Notes under the pieces: generated by a model | What the model saw: only the letters and a program-made list of their open reading frames with translations | What the model was told of the DNA's origin: nothing | Databases searched by the model: none | Made by a program: the position numbers and the translations under genes | Assembly (NCBI RefSeq): GCF_004011695.2 | Contig: NC_082426.1 | Location: 868,001 to 932,000, forward strand | Source: Ascochyta rabiei | Taxonomy: Eukaryota > Ascomycota > Dothideomycetes > Pleosporales > Didymellaceae | DNA: 64,000 nucleotides | Direction of reading: 5' to 3' | Shown: positions 35,788 through 45,953 of the stretch, piece by piece | How positions within the stretch are numbered: position 1 is the stretch's first letter | Layout of the letters: every line of letters begins with the position of its first letter

Positions 35788-35994
35788 GTTGTTCCGCGAT
35801 AAGAGAGAAAGGTACAGCTGAAGGGAATGTACAAGAAGCCTACAGCATGATCAGAAGAAGTAATAAAATGCGCGCAGTGTACGAGAACAAACTCGAACAA
35901 TATCAAGACCGCAAGGGCTGTCCTGCCATTGTTCAGGCGCGTTCGCGAGGCGCATGAGATCATTTGCTCTAGGCTGCATCAAGCCTGGCGTGGT

Positions 35995-36001
35995 TATATA
36001 A
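35995..36001 (+). promoter_or_regulatory. TATA-like box (TATATAA)
   Basis: Located 161 bp upstream of the ATG of the hexapeptide acetyltransferase gene, in the short divergent intergenic region with STE14. Confidence 0.35.
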
Positions 36002-36022
36002 TCAACCATGATACTCCAGGTC

Positions 36023-36066
36023 TCGGAACGCGAAACCTCAGGCCTCAGAACGCGAAACCTCAGGCC
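36023..36066. repeat. 22-bp direct repeat, 2 copies
   Basis: 'tcggaacgcgaaacctcagg' + 'cc' is followed directly by 'tcagaacgcgaaacctcagg' + 'cc'. It lies in the leader region of the acetyltransferase gene. Confidence 0.9.
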
Positions 36067-36155
36067 TCATATGATAGGCACGATTTCCGACCGGCGCGCT
36101 CCTGCCTGAGGTTGATAAACAAGGCCACTCCGTTGTTTATTCAGACATCACCAAT

Positions 36156-36952
36156 ATGGGTCTCTCAGAGAACAAGCAGCGCATGGCTCGTGGCGAGCTG
36201 TACACAGCTTTTACCCCAGAACTAACCGCAGAGCGTGCACGTTGCAAACACGCATGCGCACGCTACGCCAGCGCTGGCGAAGCCTCGCGTCGAAAGCTGA
36301 CCGAGCTCTTCAGAGAGTGAGTTCGTCTTTCCGCCTTTCCAGGAACCCCACACCGTCTCATGCTATCACCAGCATCATCCAAGACAGGACTGCACTGCCG
36401 CCTCTAGCAGCAACGCCAGAGCAGGACGATGTGCTGTTCGAAGACGACCCTTGGATCGAGCCCCCACTAGCCATGGACTATGGCTACAACGTGCGCCTCG
36501 GCAAGAACGTTTTCATAAACTTCAACTCGGTGTTTCTGGACACTTGTTTGATCACGATTGGTGATCGTACACTTGTTGGTCCCAACGTCTCGTTCTACTC
36601 CGCCACGCATCCGTTGGATCCAGTGATCCGCCAGGGAACACGCGGTCCGGAGCTTGGGAAGGAGATCCATGTTGGACATGACTGCTGGATTGGTGGGAAC
36701 GCTGTCATCCTTCCCGGAGTCACGATAGGCAGAGGTTGTGTTGTGGGCGCTGGCAGCGTGGTTACCAACAACGTCCCAGACTTCATGGTTGTGGCAGGTA
36801 ATCCGGCTCGTATCGTGCGGAAGGTCGAAACCCAAATGGACCCCACGCAGAGTGGTACCGAACGGAGCGGTTGGCCCGGCCCCGGCGAACAAATGGATGG
36901 TGCTGAGGTGCACATGCCGAAGATGCCAGAGGCCAACATGCAGCTACAATAA
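36156..36952 (+). CDS. Maltose O-acetyltransferase-like (NodL/LacA family) left-handed beta-helix enzyme
   Basis: Acetyl-CoA-dependent O-acetyltransferase of the hexapeptide family. Two exons, 36156-36316 and 36373-36952, with a 56-nt intron (GTGAGT donor; CACCAG acceptor), give 246 residues. Seen: the Mac domain MGLSENKQRMARGELYTAFT, then ELFR joined to DIIQDRTALPPLAATPE, the EPPLAMDYGYNVRLGKNVFI motif (start of the beta-helix), VGPNVSFYSATHPLDP with the catalytic His, and hexapeptide turns EIHVGHDCWIGGNAVILPGV, TIGRGCVVGAGSVVT and the closing VVAGNPARIVRKVE. A roughly 40-residue Gly/Pro/Met-rich tail extends past the usual end. The acceptor was chosen because it gives 'LFRDIIQD', as expected in the family. 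The sugar substrate is unknown. Confidence 0.92.
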
Positions 36953-38132
36953 GGGTCCAATGCCTGGGACATTGTTGAGCGCTTTGCACGAAGCTACAAA
37001 GTGAAATGAAAATTCATCCACTCTGATCCCGATGCAGGGCCGCGCTTCAACAAAGACTTTGCATAAAGCCGAGAGACTGCGCAGTGCTTGCGCGCGACTG
37101 TCGATCTGTGTCGTGTCGTGCTCAGCCTGTTGTCGATGACATTGGGAAGTGTAGCCGACGGCTCGAACCGCACCTCGCATGGCCCACCTTCATATCGACA
37201 AGCATGACAGCGGGGTAGAGGCCCCAAACAGAAAAGTGCATCTCTTGCACCTCTTGCACACTCCTGCACAAAAGAATTGATGCACTTGCTTCTGCCGCTT
37301 CGTATGCGTCGCATTCCTACTTGCAGCTGCATTTGTGCCTGCGAAGGGCAACTCCTGCGACTGACGAGCGCTTCTGAACCTTGTGAAACAACAGCAATGT
37401 GCTCTGCAGTCGCCCATGTGTGTGCGGCTCAAAATGAAGTGCAGCTTGCGCATCGCGCACCATACCACGTCTGTCACCTCAGAGCGAGATAGAGAGCGAA
37501 ACCCGACTGTGTCTGGGGCATGGAACTCTTTGACCCTCACTGCCCAACGTGCATTGACCACCGGGCAGGACTAAGGTTCGAGACAAGACTCGATGATGTT
37601 CGGCAAGCTTCGCGTGCCAAGACAGACGAAACTGATCCTCAGACGCCATCAAAACAATGACATCTGAACACAAAACAGGTTCGGCAGCTGCATCTAATGT
37701 TCGAACCAGGTGCACCTAGCGAGATGCCGTATTTTTGTCTGGAATTCTAGCCTCAGCACGCACTGCCCGCCGGAGCATGGCACAACAGGAGTCGCCTGAT
37801 GCGTTGCCTGGTACACTACGAGGCTGTCACCTCAAGCAGTTTACTGCTTCCAGAACAACAGCCAAGCCTCTGCAAGCGGCCCCGTTCCACATCGCAGCCC
37901 CGTTTGATACGATGACTGCAATCTCACGGGGCGTTCATGCGTTTGGGCAACGGCGCGCGATTCAACATTGGACAGGTACAAATATCTCGACTTCCTGCAC
38001 TCATCATCTCATCATCGGACAGGTTCCAGCATCATCACTGACAGGCTACTAATTTCTATTTCGCATCTTTCAACTTACTTCCTTTAAGCGTCTTTAATAT
38101 ACAACCGGTTGATCCGACACACTACAGTCACC
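36953..38132. other. Intergenic, no gene seen
   Basis: No ORF with recognisable content. The last 100 bp form the short pyrimidine-rich leader of the secreted-protein gene. Confidence 0.5.
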
Positions 38133-39637
38133 ATGAAGTACATTCTCATCGCCTCTCTCCTCTCCTCCGCAGTCCTTGCTGCTCCCCTTGCCCAGCAGGG
38201 TAACGGCAACGGTAACGGCAATGGCAGAAACCAGCAGGGCGGTACCACTCAGCAGCAGGGCGGTACCACTCAGCAGCAGGGCGGTAACACTCAGCAGCAG
38301 GGTGGTACCACTCAGCAGCAGGGTGGTGGCCAGACACAGCAGCAGGGAGCACAAAACGTGAACACTGGCGCTGGCTCTAATGCTCCTGGTGCTAACGGCC
38401 AGCCGCCCACTTCTGGCGACCTCGCCACCGCTGTCGCCAACTGGATGGCCGACACTTCCATGGTCTCCAGCTTCCTCAACAATGGTGCCAGCATCCAGAA
38501 CAACGCTGCCTTCAAGCAGGCTGCTCTTGTCGCCTACAACGCTGAGGTCGACGAGCTGAACCACAAGGCCATCATTGATGCTGCCAACAGCCAGCAGCCC
38601 AACGTCCAGGCCGCCAACTCCACCCTTGCCACCGGTGGTGCTTTCCAGGATGTCGTCAACAAGCTCCAGATCATGTCTGTCCAGGGTAAGGCTGCCGCCA
38701 ACAACATCGACTTGATCAACCAAAACCGTTGCACCAACGTCCTCCCCAACATCGATGCCTACATGGCCTCCACTGGCTCCAGCTCTCGGGCTGTCCGTCC
38801 CCAGGTCTGCGACCAGACTGGTGTTGCTGGCGGCGTCCAGAGCCAAGGCCCTACTCAGCCCGGTCAGGCTGCAGGTACTCCTCAGGCTGCCTTCGCCGCC
38901 GCCCAGGCTCTCCAGCAAGGTACCGGCAACGGCCAGCTTGATCTCCAGACCAACGGCATCCCCGCTGCCCAGGCTGCCGCTCAGGCCGGCAACCCCGCCC
39001 CCCAGGCTGGTGCCGCCACCGGCCAGCAGAATGGCAGTGAGTGAAGCGGAATGTGCTGCAACTTTCGCGGCTGACTTTCTTTAGATGGTGCAAACACAGG
39101 TGCGGCAGGAAACACCGGCGCGCAAGGTGCTACAGGAGCTAGTGAGTTGCCTCGTCTGATTTTTGAGAATGGTATTGACGACCGAAAGCCGGCCAGCAGA
39201 CACCAGGACAGCAGACACCAGGACAGCAGACGGCGAACGGCCAGCAATCCGCGAACGGCCAGCAATCGCAAGGACAGCAGACGGCGAACGGCCAGACAGG
39301 CACCAACGCCCAGGGCACTCAGGGAACTAGTAAGCCTCCAGTGCCTCTTTTATGCAAAAATCATCGCTAACTTCACCCAGACGGTCAGCAGACTGGTAAC
39401 GCGCAAGGCACACAGACTCAGGGCGGCGCTGCCGCCGCTGGTAACCAGCAGCAGGGCGCCAACTCTCAGGGCGGTGCCACTGGTGCCCAGTCTTCTGCTG
39501 CTGGTAACGGTAACGCCTCAGGTGGTGCTGCTACAGGTGGTGCTGCTACAGGTGGTGCTGCTACAGGTGGTGCTGCTGCAGGTGGCGCGGCTGCTGGTGG
39601 TGCCGCTGGTGGCAAGAAGGGCAAGGGCAACAACTAA
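38133..39637 (+). CDS. Secreted Gln/Gly-rich modular protein with an all-helical core
   Basis: Four exons (38133-39036, 39085-39141, 39189-39329, 39381-39637), all introns phase 1 and 47-51 nt, give 452 residues. Seen: a signal peptide MKYILIASLLSSAVLAAP; GN repeats; five GGTTQQQ-type units; and a helical core (about 90-230) starting TSGDLATAVANWMADTSMVS with two cysteines (NRCTNVLPNI and VRPQVCDQTG). The core resembles small secreted fungal proteins with a 'tAvxxWxxDtxxVsxFL' start. The tail has Ala/Gln, QQTPGQQTANGQQS and GGAAT repeats, ending GGKKGKGNN. There is no GPI signal. Exons 2 and 3 (57 and 141 nt) are multiples of 3 between phase-1 introns, so either could be skipped. Extracellular or cell-wall role is inferred. 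Confidence 0.85.
38231..38345 (+). repeat. 21-bp coding repeat (GGTTQQQ units)
   Basis: About five copies of 'cagcagcagggcggtaccac' + 't' with small changes (aac for acc; ggt for ggc) inside exon 1 of the secreted-protein gene. A second coding repeat in exon 4 (about 39519-39600) is 15 bp (ggtggtgctgctaca). Confidence 0.95.
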
Positions 39638-41090
39638 ACATCTCTTCATGACGCTAGCGGGGAAGTGAGGGCGTTGTGACTGGCTCACGGATCGCGTTCT
39701 CTGCACGATGGATGAAGGATGATGGATAACGGTCACTTGTTCTTGATATTGAATTATGTAATGGTGGATATGAGTATGCGCCGAAGGGAGAAAGCGTAAC
39801 TATCCAAGATGCTGAACAGTTTTCCAATAGAGGTAATTAGTTTGCCTTCACAAGATGCTTCTCTGTTGACCACTTTGCGTGTCTCTGTCATGTGATCTCT
39901 TGTGTTTCATCGAAGGAGTTGCTTCTTCGGTTACAGAACGAGGTGTCCGCGACTCGCTGAGAGTTTCATCATTGCGACCAACTTCTAATCACGTCTGAGA
40001 CAGCTCTCGTGTCGAATGTCCACGATCGATGCTTGGGCAGACCCAGCGATGACCATAGCCTGTACGACTATCTGCCACCAGGCTTTCTGCAAAGTGTGAG
40101 GATGATCAGCCGACACACACAGACGGTGGACGAAATAATGCTTGAGATGTGCGACAGGCCTGGTGACAATGCGGTGAGCAAAGCAAGGAGATGTTAGTGA
40201 TGTCATTGGATCTCCCTAGCATGGACATGCGAGTTTCGAATCCATGGGCTTGCGTGCTCTCCTGGCGGTTGTAGCTACGTTGTTGGCATTGTTCTACGTG
40301 CTGACTCGAACACAGCGCATCACTTCTGATACACCAAAATATCGTAGATGCGAGTCACACCTGGCATGTCAGTTTCTCATGTCAATGGAGTCGTGCACTT
40401 ACCCGTCGATAGGTATCGTTTGTCTCGGTGCTGGTAGTCCGCATCATTGAACGATCCTTGTCATATCCCTGAGAAAAACCGACAGGGCTCGAGAACACCG
40501 AGGATTCAAGCAAGACAGACAACTAAAAGGCGCTGAGAGCTTCGCACAGATTGTCGTTCATCTTGATGTGATGCACTGATTGAGCTTGTGGCCCAGTCTG
40601 TTCTATTGTCGCACTCTCTGATCATGTTGCCTTTGGACGGAGTGTGACGCTGTGCTACACAGGATGAGCACTGTCTGGTCATGTCCACGATCAAAGAGAC
40701 GCAACATCTGGGCAGTTCAGTGAGGGCTATAGGGTCTTTTTACGGAGGAATAAGTTGAACCCTTGTCTTGATCGTCAATAATTGTACAGAGGTCTTATCG
40801 CCATCGCACGTTGTGCATTTTCGTTCCATTGAAAAGGCCTGAACATTTTCACTGACAGTATAAGGATGATTACAGAAGGTAGGAGAAGCAACGGTTGAAA
40901 TTTGTAAAGTTTCTTTATTAGTCGACAACTGTGTCATCGTATGGGAACCACCGACGTAGTATGTGAACGGGCTGAGCATGTGGACAGGCTGTGCGCTGGG
41001 CTCACAGTGAGGGTTGAGTGAGGCATTCCATCGTAGAACTGATGTCGTGGTTTGCCTGATCATAGCAAAACATTGTCCAAAAAGTCCAGC
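39638..41090. other. Intergenic, no gene supported
   Basis: Only weak frames. One on the minus strand (41063-40740) is Ser/Thr/Pro-containing with CTTCDGDKTS but is not recognisable. Confidence 0.5.
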
Positions 41091-41390
41091 TCATTTGTCG
41101 TCACTGTCCTTGCAGTTATAGGGTACAACACCACCCATTTCCTCCTTCCAGTGTTCGGTGCGTCCAGTCTTTTGGGAAGAAGACCTTAGATTCCTTGCTG
41201 GCCTCGAGGAAGCCGGGGACTGATACTATGTCGTTGATGATTTTGTGAGGGAGTCCTGTCGTGAGCAGCAGTTCGAGGAACTTGCCATCTTGATGATTGT
41301 GTTTGCCAATTGATGTGTTATTGAAGTTGAGAATTATGATACTTCTATAGGAACTGATGGCCTGGATGATGAGAGGAAGATGTAGGTTTG
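41091..41390 (-). pseudogene. Protein-like fragment, unrecognised, probably a relic
   Basis: Reading the minus strand from about 41390 gives a plausible globular stretch without an ATG: PNLHLPLIIQAISSYRSIII, LNFNNTSIGKHNHQDGKFLE, LLLTTGLPHKIINDIVSVPG, FLEASKESKVFFPKDWT. A change of frame then gives GRTEHWKEEMGGVVPYNCKD and a stop at 41091. The need for a frameshift and the lack of a start suggest a broken gene. I do not recognise the family. Confidence 0.35.
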
Positions 41391-43400
41391 GTAGATTTGG
41401 AGGGTAAAGAAGTAGAGGCTAGGGAACCAGAATCGGCTTTTCATACCCAGTACAGCTCCTCGACAGCCAGAAAAAGGGGACTGATGAAGCGAGGTGCCGC
41501 TAGTAGAGGTTTGAAAACAGTTGAGAGAGGTTTTGCGGTCATTGTATTGTCGAGAAGTGCTCAGGGGGTGCTCTTCTCTTACACACCCTCGATCTCTCTT
41601 CCCAATCTACCACCCACACATCTCTGCCCCTACCATAGCAATCCGTTTGCCCTTATGCCACAGTTATCCATCTATAATACCTCCGGCTTAATAGCCTTCT
41701 TGTCAATTACCTCTATGTCGTCTTAGGTACACACTTATACAATTGTTTCGAACGTACAAGAGGTCACATGACGCTTCTGCTAGCTTCGGTGATCCCAAAA
41801 AAAAAAACTGTCCAGCAGGAGCGGTCCCAATTCACTGTTGAACACAACCATCGAGTTCTCTCGATCGCCACAGACAATGGCGAAAGCCTTTGTGGTCTCA
41901 ACGTGCGTTTGCTAAGGCCAACAACTATGGTGACACAGTCGACCAATCTCAACATCCAAAATTCGCAAGTGACCAGGTCAGTGTCTGTACCGTCAGACAG
42001 CTCGACAAACTGAGGTCACTTGCACCGAAAACTTATCAGCGCAAGGAAAGCAAGGTACCTGAGACAAATCAAGGCCTACGATGGCGTCGGACAAAGCCAA
42101 ATACGCCGTCCAAGTCATCAATCGTAGCGGACATCAACTCAACCGGTACCAACGACGGTGTTTCAGGCACTATCTATGATGCAGAAGAAAGGTGCATGTT
42201 CAAAACTACATCAGACAATGCCGATTCAGAGTCGGAACATGCCGACAACCAAACTGTTTCGACGTCGAAAAAACCTCGGCGCCAGTGGAAGAGTATTATA
42301 AGCATGTTCTTTATCTCAATAAGAACTATCACTCACTAACCCCAGCGTCAGCGATTTAAACAAATCCCAATATTGCTAAGCTACTAACATCTCCCTAAAG
42401 ATAGTACAACAGCGCTTTAGGCCTAGCTAGATACACTAGATCAGTGTATTAGCAAAGGCAAAACAACCCTAGACAACGTTAAACGCACTACTAATTGTAC
42501 TAAATGCTTTATCAATGCGCCTGTACTATCAACTCCTGCGCTATGACTGACAGATCCTTTAGCCATTACTGGCCTTTAGAGTCCTCAAGCTGTGTCTAGA
42601 GGTATCCATACTACTTTTCTTAGGGTCGAAATGCTGCAATTTACAAGTTTCGAACCTTGTACTTGCCATCGATTATCTGTGTCTAGAAGTCTTCAGCAAA
42701 TATCAAGCAGTTATTTAACATTAGTATAAGGCGTGGTGTTAACCTTACCGCCTATCGGCGTATAGGACGTGCTCAGGTCTTCACTGACTAAATCCGTATA
42801 CTTCAGCGGCATGTAATCTCCATCTGTAATGTCTAGAGGTATTGATGGCACTTTTAATGGATTTAAAGCGCTAAAATTGGGGATTCAAACCTTATACTTG
42901 CAATCTTTAGTGTGTACCTGGAGGTCCTGAGCAGAACTGAAGCAGTCATTCAATGTTATTAGCATGCGTTGTATTCCTTTTTCTTACCTACCTCTAGGCT
43001 GAAAAGATTTGTGCAGAGCTTCACTAACTAAACCTGTATTTTTCGGGCATTCTGTATGTATACGCAGTGTGGCCTGATACTTGTATGGCTCCCAGCGCGT
43101 ACTAAGGAATGGTCCGCCGGATGTCATCTCAGCAGCAACCACCAAACCTCATGTTTCTCATTTTGAACTTTGCCTGAGATTAAGCTTGCACCCATGAACA
43201 TCCGGGAACTCCACTGGAGATCAAGGAATCAGATGCATCGGTGGAAGTGCATCCTTACCAATTGGCTGCAGTGGGACGCATGGGACACAGAGTTGAGCAC
43301 CACAGCCCGTTACTTCTCGCCTTTGAATCAAATCTAGGCATAACGCTTACAATCATCGGCAAGTGTTCTATGTAATCATCAAGCATTTCAAGCTGATTAG
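41391..43400. other. AT-rich degenerate region
   Basis: Few CpG, many TpA. The + strand near 41780-42310 has open frames in more than one register (for example KYAVQVINRSGHQLNRYQRR at about 42100) that look like pieces of a broken gene, perhaps related to the SNF2 relic downstream. The diverged tandem repeat at 42594-43075 lies inside. Confidence 0.5.
42594..43075 (+). repeat. Two diverged direct copies of a ~237-bp AT-rich unit
   Basis: Copy A (42594-42830) and copy B (42831 to about 43075) both begin 'gtctagaggtat'. They share in order: 'cttttaa/cttttctta', 'gaaacttg..' as 'ttcgaaccttgtacttgc' versus 'ttcaaaccttatacttgc', 'gagcagaa...aagcagt.att.aa..ttat', and 'cttcact.actaaa.c.gtat'. Many differences are C/T or A/G. 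Confidence 0.75.
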
Positions 43401-43682
43401 TTAACCTAGCACTTTTTTGGTCTTCGGATTGATCAGAAAAAAGTTCTGGCGCGCCTGCTCTGCTTGTGCTTCCCCGAGCATTGATCCCAAGCTGGACGGA
43501 GGCGCAAAGCCCAGGCCCAATAACACCAGCAAAAGTGTGCACTTTTCGTAAGTGATACTATCGGATTGCTTCACTGCCGCAGGAGCTGAACACTGACAGA
43601 CACCGACAGCATGTTCTGCCTGGACGGTCATGGTCGAAGTATCCACTAACATTTCGGCACTGCACACACCGCGGCCCAGCTT

Positions 43683-44533
43683 CAAGACTTCGACGTAGTC
43701 ATCACGACATAGGGGAAGGTCCGTACCCAGCACAAAATGATGACTGATCTGCATAAAAAATGGCAGAAGTGGCTTGAGAAGTGCACAAAGTACGACCGAC
43801 CGGAACTTAAAGAGCTATTACTTTTCGCCATAGTCTGGTCGCATACCGTACTCGACGAAGCACACATTGCTTCAAACTCATTCACTGCCATCTTCAAGGC
43901 TGTACTTGCACTGAAGAGAGGTTGTCACATTGCAATGATAGGAAAACCAAGACAGAACTCTGTGATTGACCTCCAAGGCATCTTGGCTTTTCTACACGTC
44001 CAGCCGTGGAACAATCCTCACAGGTTCAAAGAGGAAAGTTCCGTCTATCCTAACCACTCGTTACGCAGCTAACCTCTCAAGGCGTTTCGGTCCGCAAGCA
44101 CTGAAGACAAAGCATGGCGGTGCTGATGGCGAAAAAAACCACGCGGCACATTCTAATCACCTCACCTTTGCTTTCTATCGCCCTTTGTTTGAAAGTTGGC
44201 GACAAATTCGAAGGCCGAGAGTTCGCTACATTCGAACGTGTTGCATCAACATGGGTTACCCAGGAGCTCGACAGTGAGCAGCGAAGCTACCAAGATGTCG
44301 TTCGACATCTGTAGTATCCTCCAGCAAGAGAGGAACGACTGAGGGCAAAGAAATTTCGCCTTCCTCTTGGCAATATAGAAAAGTACGCATTCCTTCACAT
44401 TATGGTCGAGGCACGCCTTGCCTGTATCCACCCAACTTGCGTCCGGGCACGTTATAACGATGTCGACAGCACAAACACAGAAGATGTTCTAAGCGCCCTT
44501 CCTGAAGATCTGGTCCAGGCACTTTTACCGTGA
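43683..44533 (+). pseudogene. SNF2-family helicase-like ATPase relic
   Basis: Seen: DFDVVITT followed by TAG (43710-43712) where a Tyr codon is expected, then GKVRTQHKMMTDLHKKWQKW, ELLLFAIVWSHTVLDEAHIA (Walker B, DEAH), SNSFTAIFKAVLALKRGCHI, AMIGKPRQNSVIDLQGILAF and LHVQPWNNPHRFKEE. Known: in SNF2 ATPases the order is 'DVVxTTY...VxxDEAH.I.N...A...L....R..LTGTPIQN...DL....FL'. Here the canonical GTPIQN is GKPRQN, and the P-loop half is not readable upstream. Downstream the frame shifts repeatedly (VGDKFEGREFATFERVASTW, ERLRAKKFRLPLGNIEKYAF, HIMVEARLACIHPTCVRARY) to a stop at 44531. It is clearly non-functional. Whether it is a former host gene or cargo of a mobile element is unknown. Confidence 0.8.
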
Positions 44534-44772
44534 ACATTTCAACAATATGAAGAGGCTCCCACCAAACACCTTGATGAAGGATAACTACAATCACTTATGA
44601 AACGTCGCGACGTGTTCGCACGCCCTCAACACAGTGAAATATAAGCAAGAAGAAACTTAAAATTGTACACAAAGGAGCTGGTATTCGGTCTTGCAGTGAA
44701 TATATCTGGGTTGGTATGGTATGCGGTGCAACATCAGATGCCGCCTACAATATATTCCTTAGCACGCTCGAC

Positions 44773-45881
44773 TCACCCCTTCCTCCCCTCCCTGATACCT
44801 TTCAGGAAACCCTCGTACGCTGGCTTCTTGTTGTACTGTTCATCCCACACGAGCGCGGCGCCCTCAGTCTTGAAAACGCCCGGGATCCACGAGTACTTGT
44901 CCGAGATTCCCCAAATCGTCATACCGACACAACGCTTCACGGCGATACAGGAGCGTGCGATGCGCTCGTACGCCTGGGCCTGGACTTTGAGCTTCTCAGA
45001 GGTCGCGGGCGTGTTCATGCGCACGTCGATCTCGGTGTACGCGACGTCGACTCCGAGTGAGGACGTGGCTTTCAGCGCGGCTTCGAGCGTGCCCTGGTCC
45101 GGCACCGCACCGGGCGCGGTCGGTGTGGCTTCGCTTGCGAGGTGAGCTTGGTAGCCGACGCCGTCAATCTTCACGCCGTAGGACTGCACGAGGCGCACGA
45201 TGCGGGCTGCGCCTGCGGTCTTGGCTCCGTTGTACTCCAGGTTATAGTCGTTGTAGAAGAGCTTGGAGCCCTTTGCGTACTTGGCTGCTAGCCGAAAGGC
45301 AATGGGGATGTAGGCTTCGCCGATGGTGTCAAGGAAGACGCTCTTGCGGTACGTGCCATCTTCGTTCAGCGCTTCGTTGACTACGTCCCAGCGGGTGCAG
45401 GACTCCTTCCACCGGCCGGCAACGGTCTTGATGTGGTTCTCCATGATGGAGATTAGCGTTTTATTGTCGAAACCGCCGCCCGAAACCCAGGTCGGGAGCT
45501 GGCTGTGCCAGACGAGCGTGTGGCAGTGGATTTGCTGGTCGTATTTCTTGGCAAAAGCGACGACTTGGTCGCCGCCGGCGAAGGTGAAGTTGTTACGAGA
45601 TGGCTCGGTCGACTCCCATTTCATGGCGTTTTCCGGCGTGACTGAGTTGAAGTCCTGGTCGATGATCTTGGGCTCGGCGGGCTCATCGCGGATTGTCAAC
45701 GCTGTGCCGATGAAGTTGCGTCCACGGTCACGGAAGGCCTTGTAGAGACTGGTTTCCTTGGGCTTCGAGGTGCTCCTTGGAAGTGTTAATACATGTTTGC
45801 AAGGTCAGAAGTTGTAGCTTACGGAGCGGCCAAGACCGAACCGGCCAACGCCAGAGATGCGACAATGCTCGAGAAATGCAT
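44773..45881 (-). CDS. Endo-1,4-beta-xylanase, glycoside hydrolase family 10, secreted
   Basis: Cleaves internal beta-1,4 bonds of xylan by a retaining mechanism, outside the cell. Two exons, 45881-45823 and 45775-44773, with a 47-nt intron (GTAAGC donor, CCAAG acceptor), give 353 residues. Seen: a signal peptide MHFSSIVASLALAGSVLAAP, the GH10 N-terminus FNSVTPENAMKWESTEPSRN, HCHTLVWHSQLPTW, the acid/base Glu in TRWDVVNEAL, the YNDYNLEYNGAK loop, KIDGVGYQAHL, the nucleophile Glu in VAYTEIDVRM, and TIWGISDKYSWIPGVF with EGAALVWDEQYNKKPAYEGF. There is no carbohydrate-binding module. The catalytic domain is complete. The gene sits among pseudogenes but is intact and has a TATA box, so it is probably functional. 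Confidence 0.95.
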
Positions 45882-45945
45882 GTTGCTTCTCTTGCCAGTT
45901 CAATTGATGATGTGGAACAGGAAGTGTTTCAGCAGCTTGCGCGTC

Positions 45946-45953
45946 CTATATAC
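45946..45953 (-). promoter_or_regulatory. TATA box of the GH10 xylanase gene
   Basis: Minus-strand GTATATAG lies 65-72 bp upstream of the xylanase ATG at 45881, a normal distance for a regulated fungal CAZyme gene. Confidence 0.5.

Noticed and set aside
37140..37180. Minus-strand GGTTCGAGCC resembling a T-loop
   Set aside because: No matching D arm or acceptor stem within 75 nt.
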